Shown here: piece after piece, positions 16,784-24,615 of the stretch
Layout: every line of letters starts with the position of its first letter
Numbering within the stretch: the stretch's first letter is position 1
Made by a program: the position numbers and the translations under genes
Notes under the pieces: generated by a model
What the model was told of the DNA's origin: nothing
Seen by the model: only the letters and a program-made list of their open reading frames with translations
Database searches by the model: none
NCBI GenBank assembly: GCA_041392305.1
Contig: JAWKMJ010000004.1
Coordinates: forward strand, 1 to 64,000
Direction of reading: 5' to 3'
DNA from: JAGQYP01 sp041392305
GTDB taxonomy: Bacteria > Bacteroidota > Bacteroidia > Flavobacteriales_D > Crocinitomicaceae
Length of the DNA stretch: 64,000 nucleotides

Positions 16784-16966
16784 ATGGAGATTAAATTCAC
16801 AAATAAGGAGGCTCAAAATAAGGAACAGGAGAAAGCATTTTACAAATTAACTCCTGATAAACGATTTGAAAGATTTTTCGAGATTAGTTCCCTATGGATT
16901 TCAATTTCATCTGATTCTAATAAACCTAAAGATAAAGAGCATAATTTCATTCTTTCAAAGTTTTAA
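16784..16966 (+). CDS. Small partner protein of a nucleotidyltransferase
   Basis: A 60-residue, highly charged protein without signal peptide. The central K-A-F-Y-K-L-T-P-D-K-R-F-E-R-F-F-E-I-S (about 17-35) resembles the short helical proteins that precede DUF6036-type nucleotidyltransferases. An upstream TTG (16772) is possible, but the ATG follows the promoter box better. The TAA stop shares one base with the ATG of the next gene. The likely role is antitoxin or partner of that protein, inferred from context. Confidence 0.6.
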   Translation: MEIKFTNKEAQNKEQEKAFYKLTPDKRFERFFEISSLWISISSDSNKPKDKEHNFILSKF

Positions 16967-17451
16967 TGAATATAGCCGAATGGAATAGTGAGATAATGCA
17001 TTTTATACAACTTGCCGAAAAGTATAAAGTCCGCATGCTAATGGTTGGCGGTGGAGCAGTAAATTTTCACGGTTACCAAAGATCATCGGCTGATATTGAT
17101 TTTTGGATTGATACAAATGCCTCTAATCTCGCGAATTTAATTGCTGTTTTTAATGAAATGGGATATCAAATAGACTCATTTCCGGAAGAGGTTCAGAATT
17201 CGCAGCAAAATATTTCAGTAAAATTCTCTCCAAAGGATCTGGAATTGGAATTGATAACAAAATTTGATCTTGACAAAACATTTGATGAAGCTTTCCAAAA
17301 TGCTGAAAATATTCAAATTGGCGACCAGCAGGTTCTGAAATGGAAGGTACTTTCATTGGATGATTTGATTGCGAACAAATTAAAATCCGCCAGACCAAAA
17401 GACATTTTGGATATACAGCAATTACAGCGGATTAGAAACGAACAAAAATAA
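16966..17451 (+). CDS. MNT-type nucleotidyltransferase (DUF6036-like)
   Basis: A 161-residue protein of the minimal nucleotidyltransferase fold. V-G-G-G-A-V (27-32) and S-S-A-D-I-D-F-W-I (40-48) give the G-G-x-A ... D-x-D core that binds metal and NTP. A third acidic residue may lie in the E-L-E-L-I segment (about 93-97). It belongs to the broad group containing AbiEii-like and MNT toxins, of which many members AMPylate or nucleotidylate their partner or tRNA. It directly overlaps the small 60-residue gene, the typical arrangement of a toxin-antitoxin or defence module, although no AbiEi or HEPN gene is present. Confidence 0.8.
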   Translation: MNIAEWNSEIMHFIQLAEKYKVRMLMVGGGAVNFHGYQRSSADIDFWIDTNASNLANLIAVFNEMGYQIDSFPEEVQNSQQNISVKFSPKDLELELITKFDLDKTFDEAFQNAENIQIGDQQVLKWKVLSLDDLIANKLKSARPKDILDIQQLQRIRNEQK

Positions 17452-17808
17452 ATGATGGATTGGTCTCAAAAAACATACAAAGATTCACTAAAGAAAAAAT
17501 CGGTTTCCATTTGGTTGATGGTCGTCTTTTATCTTTTATTTACAGGTCTTGGAGCACCTGTAATACTTGATCTTACAACAGCTTGGTATACAACTTTCAT
17601 GTTTTATTCCACCTTTTTTGTACTTTTTGTGGCTGTTGCGGCATCTATTGGGAACTATAAATGGACTTTTTATGTTTTCACTTTTTTGGTTGTTCTCCCA
17701 CACATTTTTTTCATGTTCTATTTGAAAGAACCTCCATTATTATTTCCACTATTGGCCTTTTTGATTGGGGTAATTTTGTTTTACAACACCCACACAGCAG
17801 AGAAATAA
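17452..17808 (+). CDS. Small membrane protein of unknown function
   Basis: A 118-residue protein with four predicted membrane helices (about 18-36, 44-60, 66-84 and 92-112) and a short basic N-terminus. It begins with tandem ATG codons immediately after the stop of the nucleotidyltransferase gene, so it is probably cotranscribed. I recognise no family. Its link to the upstream pair is by position only. Confidence 0.65.
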   Translation: MMDWSQKTYKDSLKKKSVSIWLMVVFYLLFTGLGAPVILDLTTAWYTTFMFYSTFFVLFVAVAASIGNYKWTFYVFTFLVVLPHIFFMFYLKEPPLLFPLLAFLIGVILFYNTHTAEK

Positions 17809-17810
17809 GA

Positions 17811-19124
17811 CTACCAAGAAGATCCTGCTCCACCACCAGAAGAAGATCCTCCTCCCCATGATCCACCACTACTGGATGAACTACTGCTGCTGCTCGACCA
17901 ACTACTGCTTGAAGAAGAAGAATAAGAAGAACTTCCACTTGAAGGAGGTGATAATCTCGGGATGGTATAATGCTTAATTTTTTTGTGCTTGCAATTTTGA
18001 CAAACATAAGTCTTGTAACCGGCTCCTGAAGAAGAATAAGTTGCACTTCTGGTAACCGTGCTTCCTTTGTATTCCATGGTTCTTTGTTTGCAACTCGGAC
18101 ATTTTCGAACGAATTTAAACCATGTTTTATAAGGAATGATCACAAATTCTGCTCCGCCCTCACTGATCCAAACATCGTAATCATAAGAACCCACTTTTTC
18201 TTTCGCTTCATGCAGTTTATCCAAAAATTTATCTTCTTCGTTTTCATTGAGCAAGAATAATTCGCTTCCGGTTGTGGGGGAATATCTGGTTTTGTACCGA
18301 TAACTATCCATGAATCGACTAATGATCGATCTAAAAAGGAGAAAGGGGAATGGGAAAAAGATTCTGAAAATACCCAGAGAACTAAACTTAATCAAATTGT
18401 ATTTCAACATAAGATCTTTCACCATTAAGGCAATTAGCATCAAAAAAAGGCAAAAAGCCACGGTTCCTGCCATCACCAATAAATAATACCAGGGCAGTTC
18501 ATAAACAAGAAAAACAGAAAACTTTGAAAACCCGCCAAGTGCCACCATTTCCTCTCTGGTTTTTGGTCCTTCTTCAGCTTGAGCTTGAACTTGAACAGTT
18601 TCATTCAAGTATTCTACCGGATTTCCTAAGTAAATATATTCAACAGTTTTAATTCCATTATACAATCCCAAGTAGAAATTGCCATCCTTAAAATAGGGAT
18701 TCATACTTTTTTGCTGGATCTTATAGCACAAAGCATCAGGTAAAATCCCTTCAACTCCTGTTCCTGTGATAAATTCGGTTCTTCGAGCTTCTAAAACCAC
18801 CATGATTAATAAGCCATTGTTCGTTTTGGAATCTCCAACTCCCCATAAATTAAAAAGATCCAAAGCAAATTGATGCGTGTTTTGCTCATCAATGGAATTC
18901 AACAAAACCACCGAGATAGGGTAGCCAAGTTGGGTTTCTATTCGGCTCAATAAATTATTTAAGGAATCGCGCTCCATTTCTTTTAACCGACCTGATCCAT
19001 CATAAAAGTTCTGATTGTCGGTTACTTTTTTATTTGGAATATTCTTCGGCTGAATTTGTCCCTGAAGAAAGAATGGGAAACAAATCAGTATCAAAACCAA
19101 CAAAAAAGGAATTCTTTTAGTCAT
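17811..19124 (-). CDS. TPM-domain (YgcG-like) membrane protein with zinc ribbon and Ser/Gly tail
   Basis: A 437-residue protein: signal peptide (about 1-22), TPM/TLP18.3 domain (about 38-168, with D-G-S-G-R-L and the conserved R-R-T-E-F-I-T-G-T-G-V-E-G-I-L-P-D at 114-130), a membrane helix (about 212-237), a second hydrophobic patch (251-265), a treble-clef or ribbon made by C-P-S-C (342-345) and C-Q-N-C (375-378), and a tail of almost pure Ser/Gly/Trp (395-437). TPM domains occur in the photosystem II repair phosphatase and in many uncharacterised YgcG proteins. The zinc-ribbon insertion before the G/S tail is unusual. Its first codons overlap the end of the TPR gene by 8 bases. Confidence 0.88.
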   Translation of the reverse strand: MTKRIPFLLVLILICFPFFLQGQIQPKNIPNKKVTDNQNFYDGSGRLKEMERDSLNNLLSRIETQLGYPISVVLLNSIDEQNTHQFALDLFNLWGVGDSKTNNGLLIMVVLEARRTEFITGTGVEGILPDALCYKIQQKSMNPYFKDGNFYLGLYNGIKTVEYIYLGNPVEYLNETVQVQAQAEEGPKTREEMVALGGFSKFSVFLVYELPWYYLLVMAGTVAFCLFLMLIALMVKDLMLKYNLIKFSSLGIFRIFFPFPFLLFRSIISRFMDSYRYKTRYSPTTGSELFLLNENEEDKFLDKLHEAKEKVGSYDYDVWISEGGAEFVIIPYKTWFKFVRKCPSCKQRTMEYKGSTVTRSATYSSSGAGYKTYVCQNCKHKKIKHYTIPRLSPPSSGSSSYSSSSSSSWSSSSSSSSSSGGSWGGGSSSGGGAGSSW

Positions 19125-20079
19125 ATTGATATTCTTTTACTTGGAATTCGGGGTGATCGGAGCCATATTTTTTAACCAGAATATTATATTGTTTAATAGC
19201 CTTGGCCAACTCACCTCTTTGAAATGCAATTCGATTTTCCGCTCCTTCTATTTGAATCAAATGGGTTTGAATAGACTCATCTTGGTTACTTGCAAAGGTT
19301 TGCCTGTACTCATTAAATGCTTCATCCAATTCCGAAGGATCAATGCCTTCTACGACCAAAAAAGAGAGTTTTTTCTTCAATTTGGTTTGTTTTTTTGATG
19401 ATTCTGGTCCAATTGCAATGAATTCTTTGATCAAACTTCGCTTGCGATCTTGTTCCACTTCAATTTCCATTGCGATCGAATTAACGGTCTCTTCCGCTTC
19501 AATAAGCTGATTTTTAGAGTTGTTCTGATCTTGTTGATCCATTGCCTCATCAATTTGTTTTCCTAAAGCAATGAAAATTACAGCTCCAATAGCAATGGCC
19601 ATGATAAAAGCTGCAAGAACAATATAGATTCTTTTATTATCCTTGGATTTTGTTCTTTTATCCTTAGATAAGGCACTCATTACATTGATCGCTCTTTGAT
19701 CATGACTATTTAATTTTAAAGCCTTTTGAGCTGCAAATTCTGCCTGAACTCGGTCATTGTAATCACCTAAATCCTGATATTTCTGAAAATATGCCAAGGC
19801 TAACATCGAATATCCTTTTTCTACATAAGGATTGATGGCAACCGCATTTTTTGCTTCTTTGAGCCCGTCTTCATAATTGTTCTGATCCAAAAACCTTCTG
19901 GCCGTTTGGGTATGCCGGATCGCTTTGACCATCAACTCTCTGAATTGTTCTTCGGTCAAACCCATACTCAAAGCCAACTCCTTCATTTCTTTGCGGGTTA
20001 AAGGTCTTTCCGAATCTTGGTCCTCCTGTGCTTTTCGGACGATAGCGGCAATATAATTATCCAATTCTGAATCTTGCAT
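19117..20079 (-). CDS. TPR protein with central membrane helix
   Basis: A 320-residue protein. The N-terminal 45 residues are charged and helical. TPR-like helices follow (about 58-135: Y-E-D-G-L-K-E-A-K-N-A-V-A-I-N-P-Y-V-E-K), then a basic strip K-D-K-R-T-K-S-K-D-N-K-R, a single membrane helix (about 160-180), and a C-terminal periplasmic coiled-coil domain (about 190-318). The ATG at 20079 is chosen over a TTG at 20094. It is translationally coupled to the TPM gene, so the two probably form one membrane complex with TPR domains in the cytoplasm and TPM/coiled coil outside. The function is unknown. Confidence 0.78.
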   Translation of the reverse strand: MQDSELDNYIAAIVRKAQEDQDSERPLTRKEMKELALSMGLTEEQFRELMVKAIRHTQTARRFLDQNNYEDGLKEAKNAVAINPYVEKGYSMLALAYFQKYQDLGDYNDRVQAEFAAQKALKLNSHDQRAINVMSALSKDKRTKSKDNKRIYIVLAAFIMAIAIGAVIFIALGKQIDEAMDQQDQNNSKNQLIEAEETVNSIAMEIEVEQDRKRSLIKEFIAIGPESSKKQTKLKKKLSFLVVEGIDPSELDEAFNEYRQTFASNQDESIQTHLIQIEGAENRIAFQRGELAKAIKQYNILVKKYGSDHPEFQVKEYQYD

Positions 20080-20241
20080 CGAGCTCGTTTTCAATAAGTT
20101 CTAAAAATAATACAAATTTCCTTGCGGAAGATGATTTATTGGAACGCGTATTGAATAACAAACTTAAGCAAGCAAAAAAAGGGTACAAGAAGGGATAGGT
20201 CGGCGTATTTATTCCTTTTTGTTTTTAAAACACCCCCACTA

Positions 20242-20288
20242 GCGCTCGTTTCCAACGAGTGCAAAACCTTCCAGGCGTTTCTAACGCC
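20242..20288. repeat. REP-like pair of hairpins
   Basis: Two adjacent hairpins with the same loop design: GCGCTCGTT-TCC-AACGAGTGC (20242-20262; one G-T pair) and GGCGTT-TCT-AACGCC (20274-20288). Both have CGTT-TCY-AACG at the tip. Extragenic palindromes of this type are common in Bacteroidota and are often associated with RAYT transposases, but none is present here. The rest of the 345-base gap (20080-20424) holds only tandem array 3 and AT-rich sequence. Confidence 0.7.
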
Positions 20289-20324
20289 ACAAAAATCACA
20301 AACCCACTCAAACCTCTCACTCAA

Positions 20325-20441
20325 AACGCTTGCTCCGTACTCTTGCTCAATACTCTTGCTCAATACTCTTGCTCCGTACTCTTGCTCAATACTCTTGCTC
20401 AATACTCTTGCTCCGTACTCTTGCTCAAACCTCTTGCTCAA
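20325..20441. repeat. GAGCAAGA-type tandem array 3 (13-base unit)
   Basis: Nine near-identical 13-base units, TACTCTTGCTCAA on the plus strand, two ending in CCG instead of CAA. On the minus strand the unit reads TTGAGCAAGAGTA. Two units run into the 3' end of the coding sequence at 20425 and contribute its last residues and stop codon. The word family is the same as in the arrays at 2677 and 4773, but the period differs. Confidence 0.92.
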
Positions 20442-20721
20442 TACTCAAAACACTCCAAGCTTCTGGCTTAGCGTCAAACCATTTCTTGACCTTAGGCCAA
20501 ACCTGACCAAAAAGTTCGGAATCCCGATAAGCGTTAAGGTGTTTTTCAGAGTCCCATTTGGAATAAGTAAAGAAGATTCTTGGATCGTTGAAATCATGAA
20601 GTAGATCAACGTGATTACATCCTTCTTGATTGCGAATGCGATCTACGATTTCAGGAAAATAATTGAGGAAGTCATGGACGTGTTCTTCCTTGAATGTCAT
20701 CTTTACAATTCGAGTAATCAT
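20425..20721 (-). CDS. Antibiotic biosynthesis monooxygenase (ABM)-fold protein
   Basis: A 98-residue dimeric alpha+beta-barrel protein of the ABM family (M-I-T-R-I-V-K-M-T-F, I-R-N-Q-E-G-C-N-H-V-D-L-L, F-F-T-Y-S-K-W-D-S, L-F-G-Q-V-W-P-K-V-K-K-W-F). Bacterial single-domain members include quinol monooxygenases and heme-degrading proteins, and many have no known substrate; no heme-binding Asn/His pattern is obvious. Its ATG shares one base with the stop of the SAM hydrolase gene. The last six residues (S-I-E-Q-E-V) and the TGA are encoded by tandem repeat units, so the natural C-terminus has been altered by the array. Confidence 0.88.
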   Translation of the reverse strand: MITRIVKMTFKEEHVHDFLNYFPEIVDRIRNQEGCNHVDLLHDFNDPRIFFTYSKWDSEKHLNAYRDSELFGQVWPKVKKWFDAKPEAWSVLSIEQEV

Positions 20722-21578
20722 TAGAATAATTCATTGAAATTTTTCGCCGAGCCCTTGGGTTGGAATCGTACTCGAATAATATCATCTTTTCGAAGCCCAA
20801 GTAAGGAAACGGCAGAGCCACCATTACTTTCAACTCCTTTGTTAATTGCAATTTCTAAATGACCAGTTGATGAAAATAATGCGAGTTTTTCACCGGAGGA
20901 GACATCATTGTAGGATTTTGAAATCTCGTCGATGACATAATCCTCCGATTTGAAATTCAAAATAAAAGGATTTCCTTTTCCAATATCTTTAAAGAGCTTT
21001 TCGGTAATATTAGTTATTGCATTGCCGTAATGGTCAATATAAATTACGCTACCTCGAATCATATTTTCTTCGATTATTGGCTGAATAGAAATGGCTTTTC
21101 GAATATAGTCGATTTCTTCTCCGAAGTCTTCCGGTTTCTCCCCTTTCAAAAGACGGCAAGCAACATCAGCAAAAATAGATTTGGTAGGGAATCGCAAATG
21201 CTCAGGCTTGTTGTAATCTGTGATCCTGTATATAGCCTGTGGTTTATGATGTTCCAGAATTAAAGAAAAAATACCCGAGTCGTTTCCAATGAAAATTTGC
21301 TCGTTGTACACTACAATTTTAGGCACTGAGGATTTCTTTTCATCTTTGAAATCAATCACGGGTTCTGGATCTACACCAATGATATGAATTGTCCCAGCTG
21401 GAAAATCCTTAAGAACATTTTTAATCAAAAAAGAGGCCTCCAGGATATCAAACGGGGAAACATTGTGGGAAATGTCAATAATATTCGCTGTAGGAATATC
21501 GTTCAGAATTTTCCCCTTAACCACAGCCACATAGTGATCCTGATGTCCCATGTCCGTAGTTAATGTGAGTATTCCCAT
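20721..21578 (-). CDS. SAM hydroxide adenosyltransferase / chlorinase-fluorinase family (DUF62)
   Basis: A 285-residue protein of the S-adenosyl-L-methionine hydrolase (adenosine-forming) family. The N-terminal L-T-L-T-T-D-M-G-H-Q-D-H-Y-V (4-17) with S-H-N-V-S-P-F-D (about 38-45), G-N-D-S-G-I-F (about 104-110), and the C-terminal Y-I-D-H-Y-G-N-A-I-T-N-I (about 182-193) cover the conserved sites. Most bacterial members hydrolyse SAM to adenosine and methionine; halogenation needs a specialised loop not expected here. It is cotranscribed with the ABM-fold gene. Confidence 0.92.
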   Translation of the reverse strand: MGILTLTTDMGHQDHYVAVVKGKILNDIPTANIIDISHNVSPFDILEASFLIKNVLKDFPAGTIHIIGVDPEPVIDFKDEKKSSVPKIVVYNEQIFIGNDSGIFSLILEHHKPQAIYRITDYNKPEHLRFPTKSIFADVACRLLKGEKPEDFGEEIDYIRKAISIQPIIEENMIRGSVIYIDHYGNAITNITEKLFKDIGKGNPFILNFKSEDYVIDEISKSYNDVSSGEKLALFSSTGHLEIAINKGVESNGGSAVSLLGLRKDDIIRVRFQPKGSAKNFNELF

Positions 21579-21707
21579 AATTTGTTTGTAAATCTTGTGG
21601 TTTTGTTATTAAAGAAAGCCTGTAAATCGGGATTCTTTGATAATTTTGCTAAAAATAATTCATTAATTTGAATAACCGGACAAAGTTAAAATTTTAGCGC
21701 TAAGGAA

Positions 21708-22649
21708 TTGCAGGAAATAAAGGTAGAAATTGAAGGATTTGATCCAATTGAGATCTTCGGGGTGAACAATTCCAAATTAAAGATCATCAAAAAGTACTTT
21801 CCAAAATTGAAAATTCTTTCTAGAGGTAATCGACTTACAGCGGTTGGAGAAGAGGAAGAATTAATGGTATTTGACAGGAAGATAAAAAAAATTCTGGCAT
21901 ATCTTGGAAAATACAATCAATTACGAGATGAGGATATTGACAATATCTTACTGGATCAGGATGATGATTACCACAAAATTAAAAATGATCAGATAATTGT
22001 TCATGGAGTTGGTGGTGCACCTATCAAAGCGAGAACGCTGAACCAACGGAAGCTGGTAGATTCCATTGTCCAAAATGATATGGTATTTGCAGTGGGACCT
22101 GCAGGAACTGGGAAAACTTACACGGCAGTTGCCATGGCGGTTAGGGCGCTTAAGAATAAGGAAGTGAAGAGAATTATTTTAACGCGTCCAGCAGTGGAGG
22201 CCGGAGAAAATTTGGGTTTTTTACCAGGCGACTTAAAAGATAAGTTGGACCCCTATCTCCAACCACTTTACGATGGGCTTCGCGACATGATTCCCCCTGA
22301 AAAACTGGCTGAATATTTAGAATTTGGAACTATTCAAATAGCACCCTTGGCTTTTATGCGAGGGCGTACGTTGGATAAGGCTTTCGTGATTTTGGATGAG
22401 GCGCAAAATGCCACTTATATGCAAATGAAAATGTTCCTGACGCGTATGGGGCAATCTGCGAAATTTGTGGTCACAGGGGACATGACTCAGGTAGATTTGC
22501 CGAAACACCAGAAATCAGGTTTGCTTTCAGTGATCAATAAAATCAAAGACATAAAGGGGATCGAAATCATTGAGTTAAATAAACACGATGTGATTCGACA
22601 TAAACTGGTAAGTAAAATAATTCAAGCATTAGAAGACGACAAAGAATGA
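21708..22649 (+). CDS. phoH: PhoH-family ATPase
   Basis: A 313-residue protein with an N-terminal KH-like region and the PhoH AAA-like ATPase domain (about 105-313): Walker A G-P-A-G-T-G-K-T (130-137), L-T-R-P-A-V-E-A-G-E-N-L-G-F-L-P-G-D, Walker B F-V-I-L-D-E-A-Q-N (about 226-234) and sensor T-G-D-M-T-Q. It is linked to RNA metabolism and ribosome maturation in the PhoH/YbeZ group. No ATG precedes the conserved N-terminus: after the in-frame stop at 21687-21689 the only usual start is TTG at 21708, with AAGGA directly before it. Its TGA overlaps the ATG of purC. Confidence 0.94.
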   Translation: MQEIKVEIEGFDPIEIFGVNNSKLKIIKKYFPKLKILSRGNRLTAVGEEEELMVFDRKIKKILAYLGKYNQLRDEDIDNILLDQDDDYHKIKNDQIIVHGVGGAPIKARTLNQRKLVDSIVQNDMVFAVGPAGTGKTYTAVAMAVRALKNKEVKRIILTRPAVEAGENLGFLPGDLKDKLDPYLQPLYDGLRDMIPPEKLAEYLEFGTIQIAPLAFMRGRTLDKAFVILDEAQNATYMQMKMFLTRMGQSAKFVVTGDMTQVDLPKHQKSGLLSVINKIKDIKGIEIIELNKHDVIRHKLVSKIIQALEDDKE

Positions 22650-23590
22650 ATGCATTAACAAAAACCAATTTTGAATTTCCAGGTCAAACTAAAGTTTACC
22701 ACGGAAAAGTAAGAGATGTGTATACCATAAATAACGATCTATTGGTGATGATTGCCTCTGACCGAATTTCAGCTTTTGATCATATTTTACCGAAAGGGAT
22801 ACCGTTTAAAGGACAGGTTTTAAATCAAGTAGCATCGATGTTTTTGGATGCTACCGCGGATATTGTGCCGAATTGGAAACTCGCTACACCTGATCCTCAA
22901 GTAGCAGTTGGTATTGCATGTGTACCATTCAGAGTTGAAATGGTTATTCGAGGTTACCTTTCTGGTCACGCATGGAGAGAATATAAAGCTGGTCGAAGAA
23001 TTATCTGTGGAGTTGAAATGCCTGAAGGAATGAAGGAAAATGATCGATTTCCACAACCTATCATTACGCCTGCGACTAAAGCTGACGAAGGGCATGATGA
23101 AGATATTTCTAGGGAGGATATTATCGCCAAAGGTATTATTGCTGAAGAGGATTACAGGCAATTAGAAGATTACACTAGAAAATTATTTCAAAGAGGTACC
23201 GAGATTGCAGCAGAAAGAGGTCTGATTCTGGTAGACACCAAATACGAGTTTGGAAAAAAGGATGGGAAAATTTATTTAATTGATGAAATTCATACTCCTG
23301 ATTCCTCGCGCTATTTTTATGCTGATGGCTATGAAGAAAGACAATCAAGGGGTGAAAATCAAAAACAACTCTCCAAAGAATTTGTGCGTGAATGGTTAAT
23401 GGAGCATGGATTTCAGGGACTAGATGGACAACAAATGCCGGTAATGCCTGATGAGTTTGTAAACACGGTTACGGATCGATATATCGAGCTATTTGAGAAA
23501 ATTACTGGGAAGACCTTTGAGAAATCTGATTTATCGCACTTGGAAGAACGAATCGAAGAAAATGTAAACAGCTATTTACAAACTGTTTAA
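22646..23590 (+). CDS. purC: Phosphoribosylaminoimidazole-succinocarboxamide synthase
   Basis: A 314-residue SAICAR synthetase that ligates aspartate to CAIR in purine biosynthesis. It has K-V-R-D-V-Y (ATP-binding), S-D-R-I-S-A-F-D (about 39-46), the V-R-G-Y-L-S-G-H-A-W region (about 99-108), T-P-A-T-K-A-D-E-G-H-D-E (about 140-151) and L-I-D-E-I-H-T-P-D-S-S-R (about 210-221). The length fits the longer (about 300-residue) class found in Bacteroidota and eukaryotes. It has a 4-base overlap with phoH. Confidence 0.97.
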   Translation: MNALTKTNFEFPGQTKVYHGKVRDVYTINNDLLVMIASDRISAFDHILPKGIPFKGQVLNQVASMFLDATADIVPNWKLATPDPQVAVGIACVPFRVEMVIRGYLSGHAWREYKAGRRIICGVEMPEGMKENDRFPQPIITPATKADEGHDEDISREDIIAKGIIAEEDYRQLEDYTRKLFQRGTEIAAERGLILVDTKYEFGKKDGKIYLIDEIHTPDSSRYFYADGYEERQSRGENQKQLSKEFVREWLMEHGFQGLDGQQMPVMPDEFVNTVTDRYIELFEKITGKTFEKSDLSHLEERIEENVNSYLQTV

Positions 23591-23613
23591 CTTCTGATCA
23601 GTTTGGAATAATA

Positions 23614-23644
23614 TTTGATTTGGCTTAGATTATTAGTAAATTTG
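23614..23644 (+). promoter_or_regulatory. Predicted promoter of the 23666 gene
   Basis: TTTG (23614-23617), 19-base spacer, TAAATTTG (23637-23644): a full consensus Bacteroidota promoter, 21 bases before the ATG at 23666. One of the best promoter matches in the window. Confidence 0.7.
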
Positions 23645-23665
23645 TAAAAACTCAAAAGACTCGAC

Positions 23666-24508
23666 ATGAAAAAATTAGCAATTCTTGGTGTAGTTTGTTT
23701 CGGAGTGATGGCCTTTGTGATCAGTCCAAAAAATAAAACTATAGCAAAAAAAGCAGAGAATGCAGTTTCTAAAAAGGAAAATCCTGCTGCGGATTCTTAT
23801 AAAGTGATTAAAGTAAATGGTCAAATCATTTACGTGAAAACTGGATCTTCTATGAAAATGGGAGATGAATTTGCGCCTACAACTAGCTTGAAATTTGCCA
23901 CTGCCGAATCTAGAGCGGCTATCATTTCGAGAATCAAAGGAAGATTTATTCTAACTCAAGGAGGTTCGGGAGACCGTTCCAATTTATTGCCTGCAATGAA
24001 TAATATTTCTTCTCGAGCAGGTGCGCTTTTGAATATTATCGATCTTCAAAACCACTTTCAAGGAAATTATGTAATCCTGGGACGAATGGCACTAACGATT
24101 GGTCAGGATGCCTTCCCAATGGATAATGATCATTTCTTCTACCTAAGATTCGACTATGATGGAGAATCAATCAACAAAAAATTGCCTGTCGAGGAAGGTA
24201 AATTAGTTTTAGATAGAAAGGATATTTTCAAAATCGATGATAAAGCTATCGACGGAGCTAAGATCAAGGAAATGACTTTATACTACAGAGATAACGCAAA
24301 GAAAACGTCTACTAAGATTAATTCTTTTAACCCTGTATTCCCTGATATCGATCTTTTAAAAGATGAATTAAAAATTATTATTGCCGAATATTCAGATAAG
24401 GATTCGGATAAGAAAAAGTCTGAAATTACATCTTATATCAACGAATTCTACGGAAAACCGGATAAAGACAATCTTGCGGAGTTCTTAGAAAAAGAGTTTC
24501 AGTTGTAA
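23666..24508 (+). CDS. Exported protein of unknown function
   Basis: A 280-residue protein with a signal peptide (about 1-19) and a Lys/Ala-rich mature N-terminus. The middle part starts with Y-K-V-I-K-V-N-G-Q-I-I-Y-V-K-T-G (about 44-59) and M-G-D-E-F, a pattern I associate with Bacteroidota exported proteins resembling FecR-like or SH3-like modules, but I cannot name a family. The C-terminal half is mixed alpha/beta with charged helices. It sits alone between a consensus promoter and a strong terminator, so it is a monocistronic, probably well expressed gene. Confidence 0.75.
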   Translation: MKKLAILGVVCFGVMAFVISPKNKTIAKKAENAVSKKENPAADSYKVIKVNGQIIYVKTGSSMKMGDEFAPTTSLKFATAESRAAIISRIKGRFILTQGGSGDRSNLLPAMNNISSRAGALLNIIDLQNHFQGNYVILGRMALTIGQDAFPMDNDHFFYLRFDYDGESINKKLPVEEGKLVLDRKDIFKIDDKAIDGAKIKEMTLYYRDNAKKTSTKINSFNPVFPDIDLLKDELKIIIAEYSDKDSDKKKSEITSYINEFYGKPDKDNLAEFLEKEFQL

Positions 24509-24527
24509 AAACTAGAAAATACCATTC

Positions 24528-24557
24528 AAAAGCCGATTCGTAAGAGTCGGCTTTTTT
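24528..24557 (+). terminator. Strong Rho-independent terminator
   Basis: The stem AAAGCCGA...TCGGCTTT extends inward to a GTAA loop through T-G, T-A and C-G pairs and is followed by seven T residues. It terminates the gene ending at 24508. Confidence 0.88.
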
Positions 24558-24615
24558 TGTCTGGATTAATGGATTTTTGGACTTTTAGACAGTTCAATTT
24601 TATAATGTTTATATA

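Noticed and set aside
16784..17451. Complete AbiE abortive-infection system
   Set aside because: AbiEi (winged-helix antitoxin) is absent; the partner is only 60 residues and the nucleotidyltransferase is shorter than AbiEii.
20136..20441. Minus-strand frame with repeated E-Q-E-Y-G-A-R-V-L-S-K peptide
   Set aside because: It is a translation of the 13-base tandem array and the REP-like hairpins, not a repeat protein; it overlaps the end of a real gene in the same region.
20721..21578. Fluorinase or chlorinase activity for the DUF62 protein
   Set aside because: Only the general family motifs are seen; no halogenation gene context is present, and most members are SAM hydrolases.
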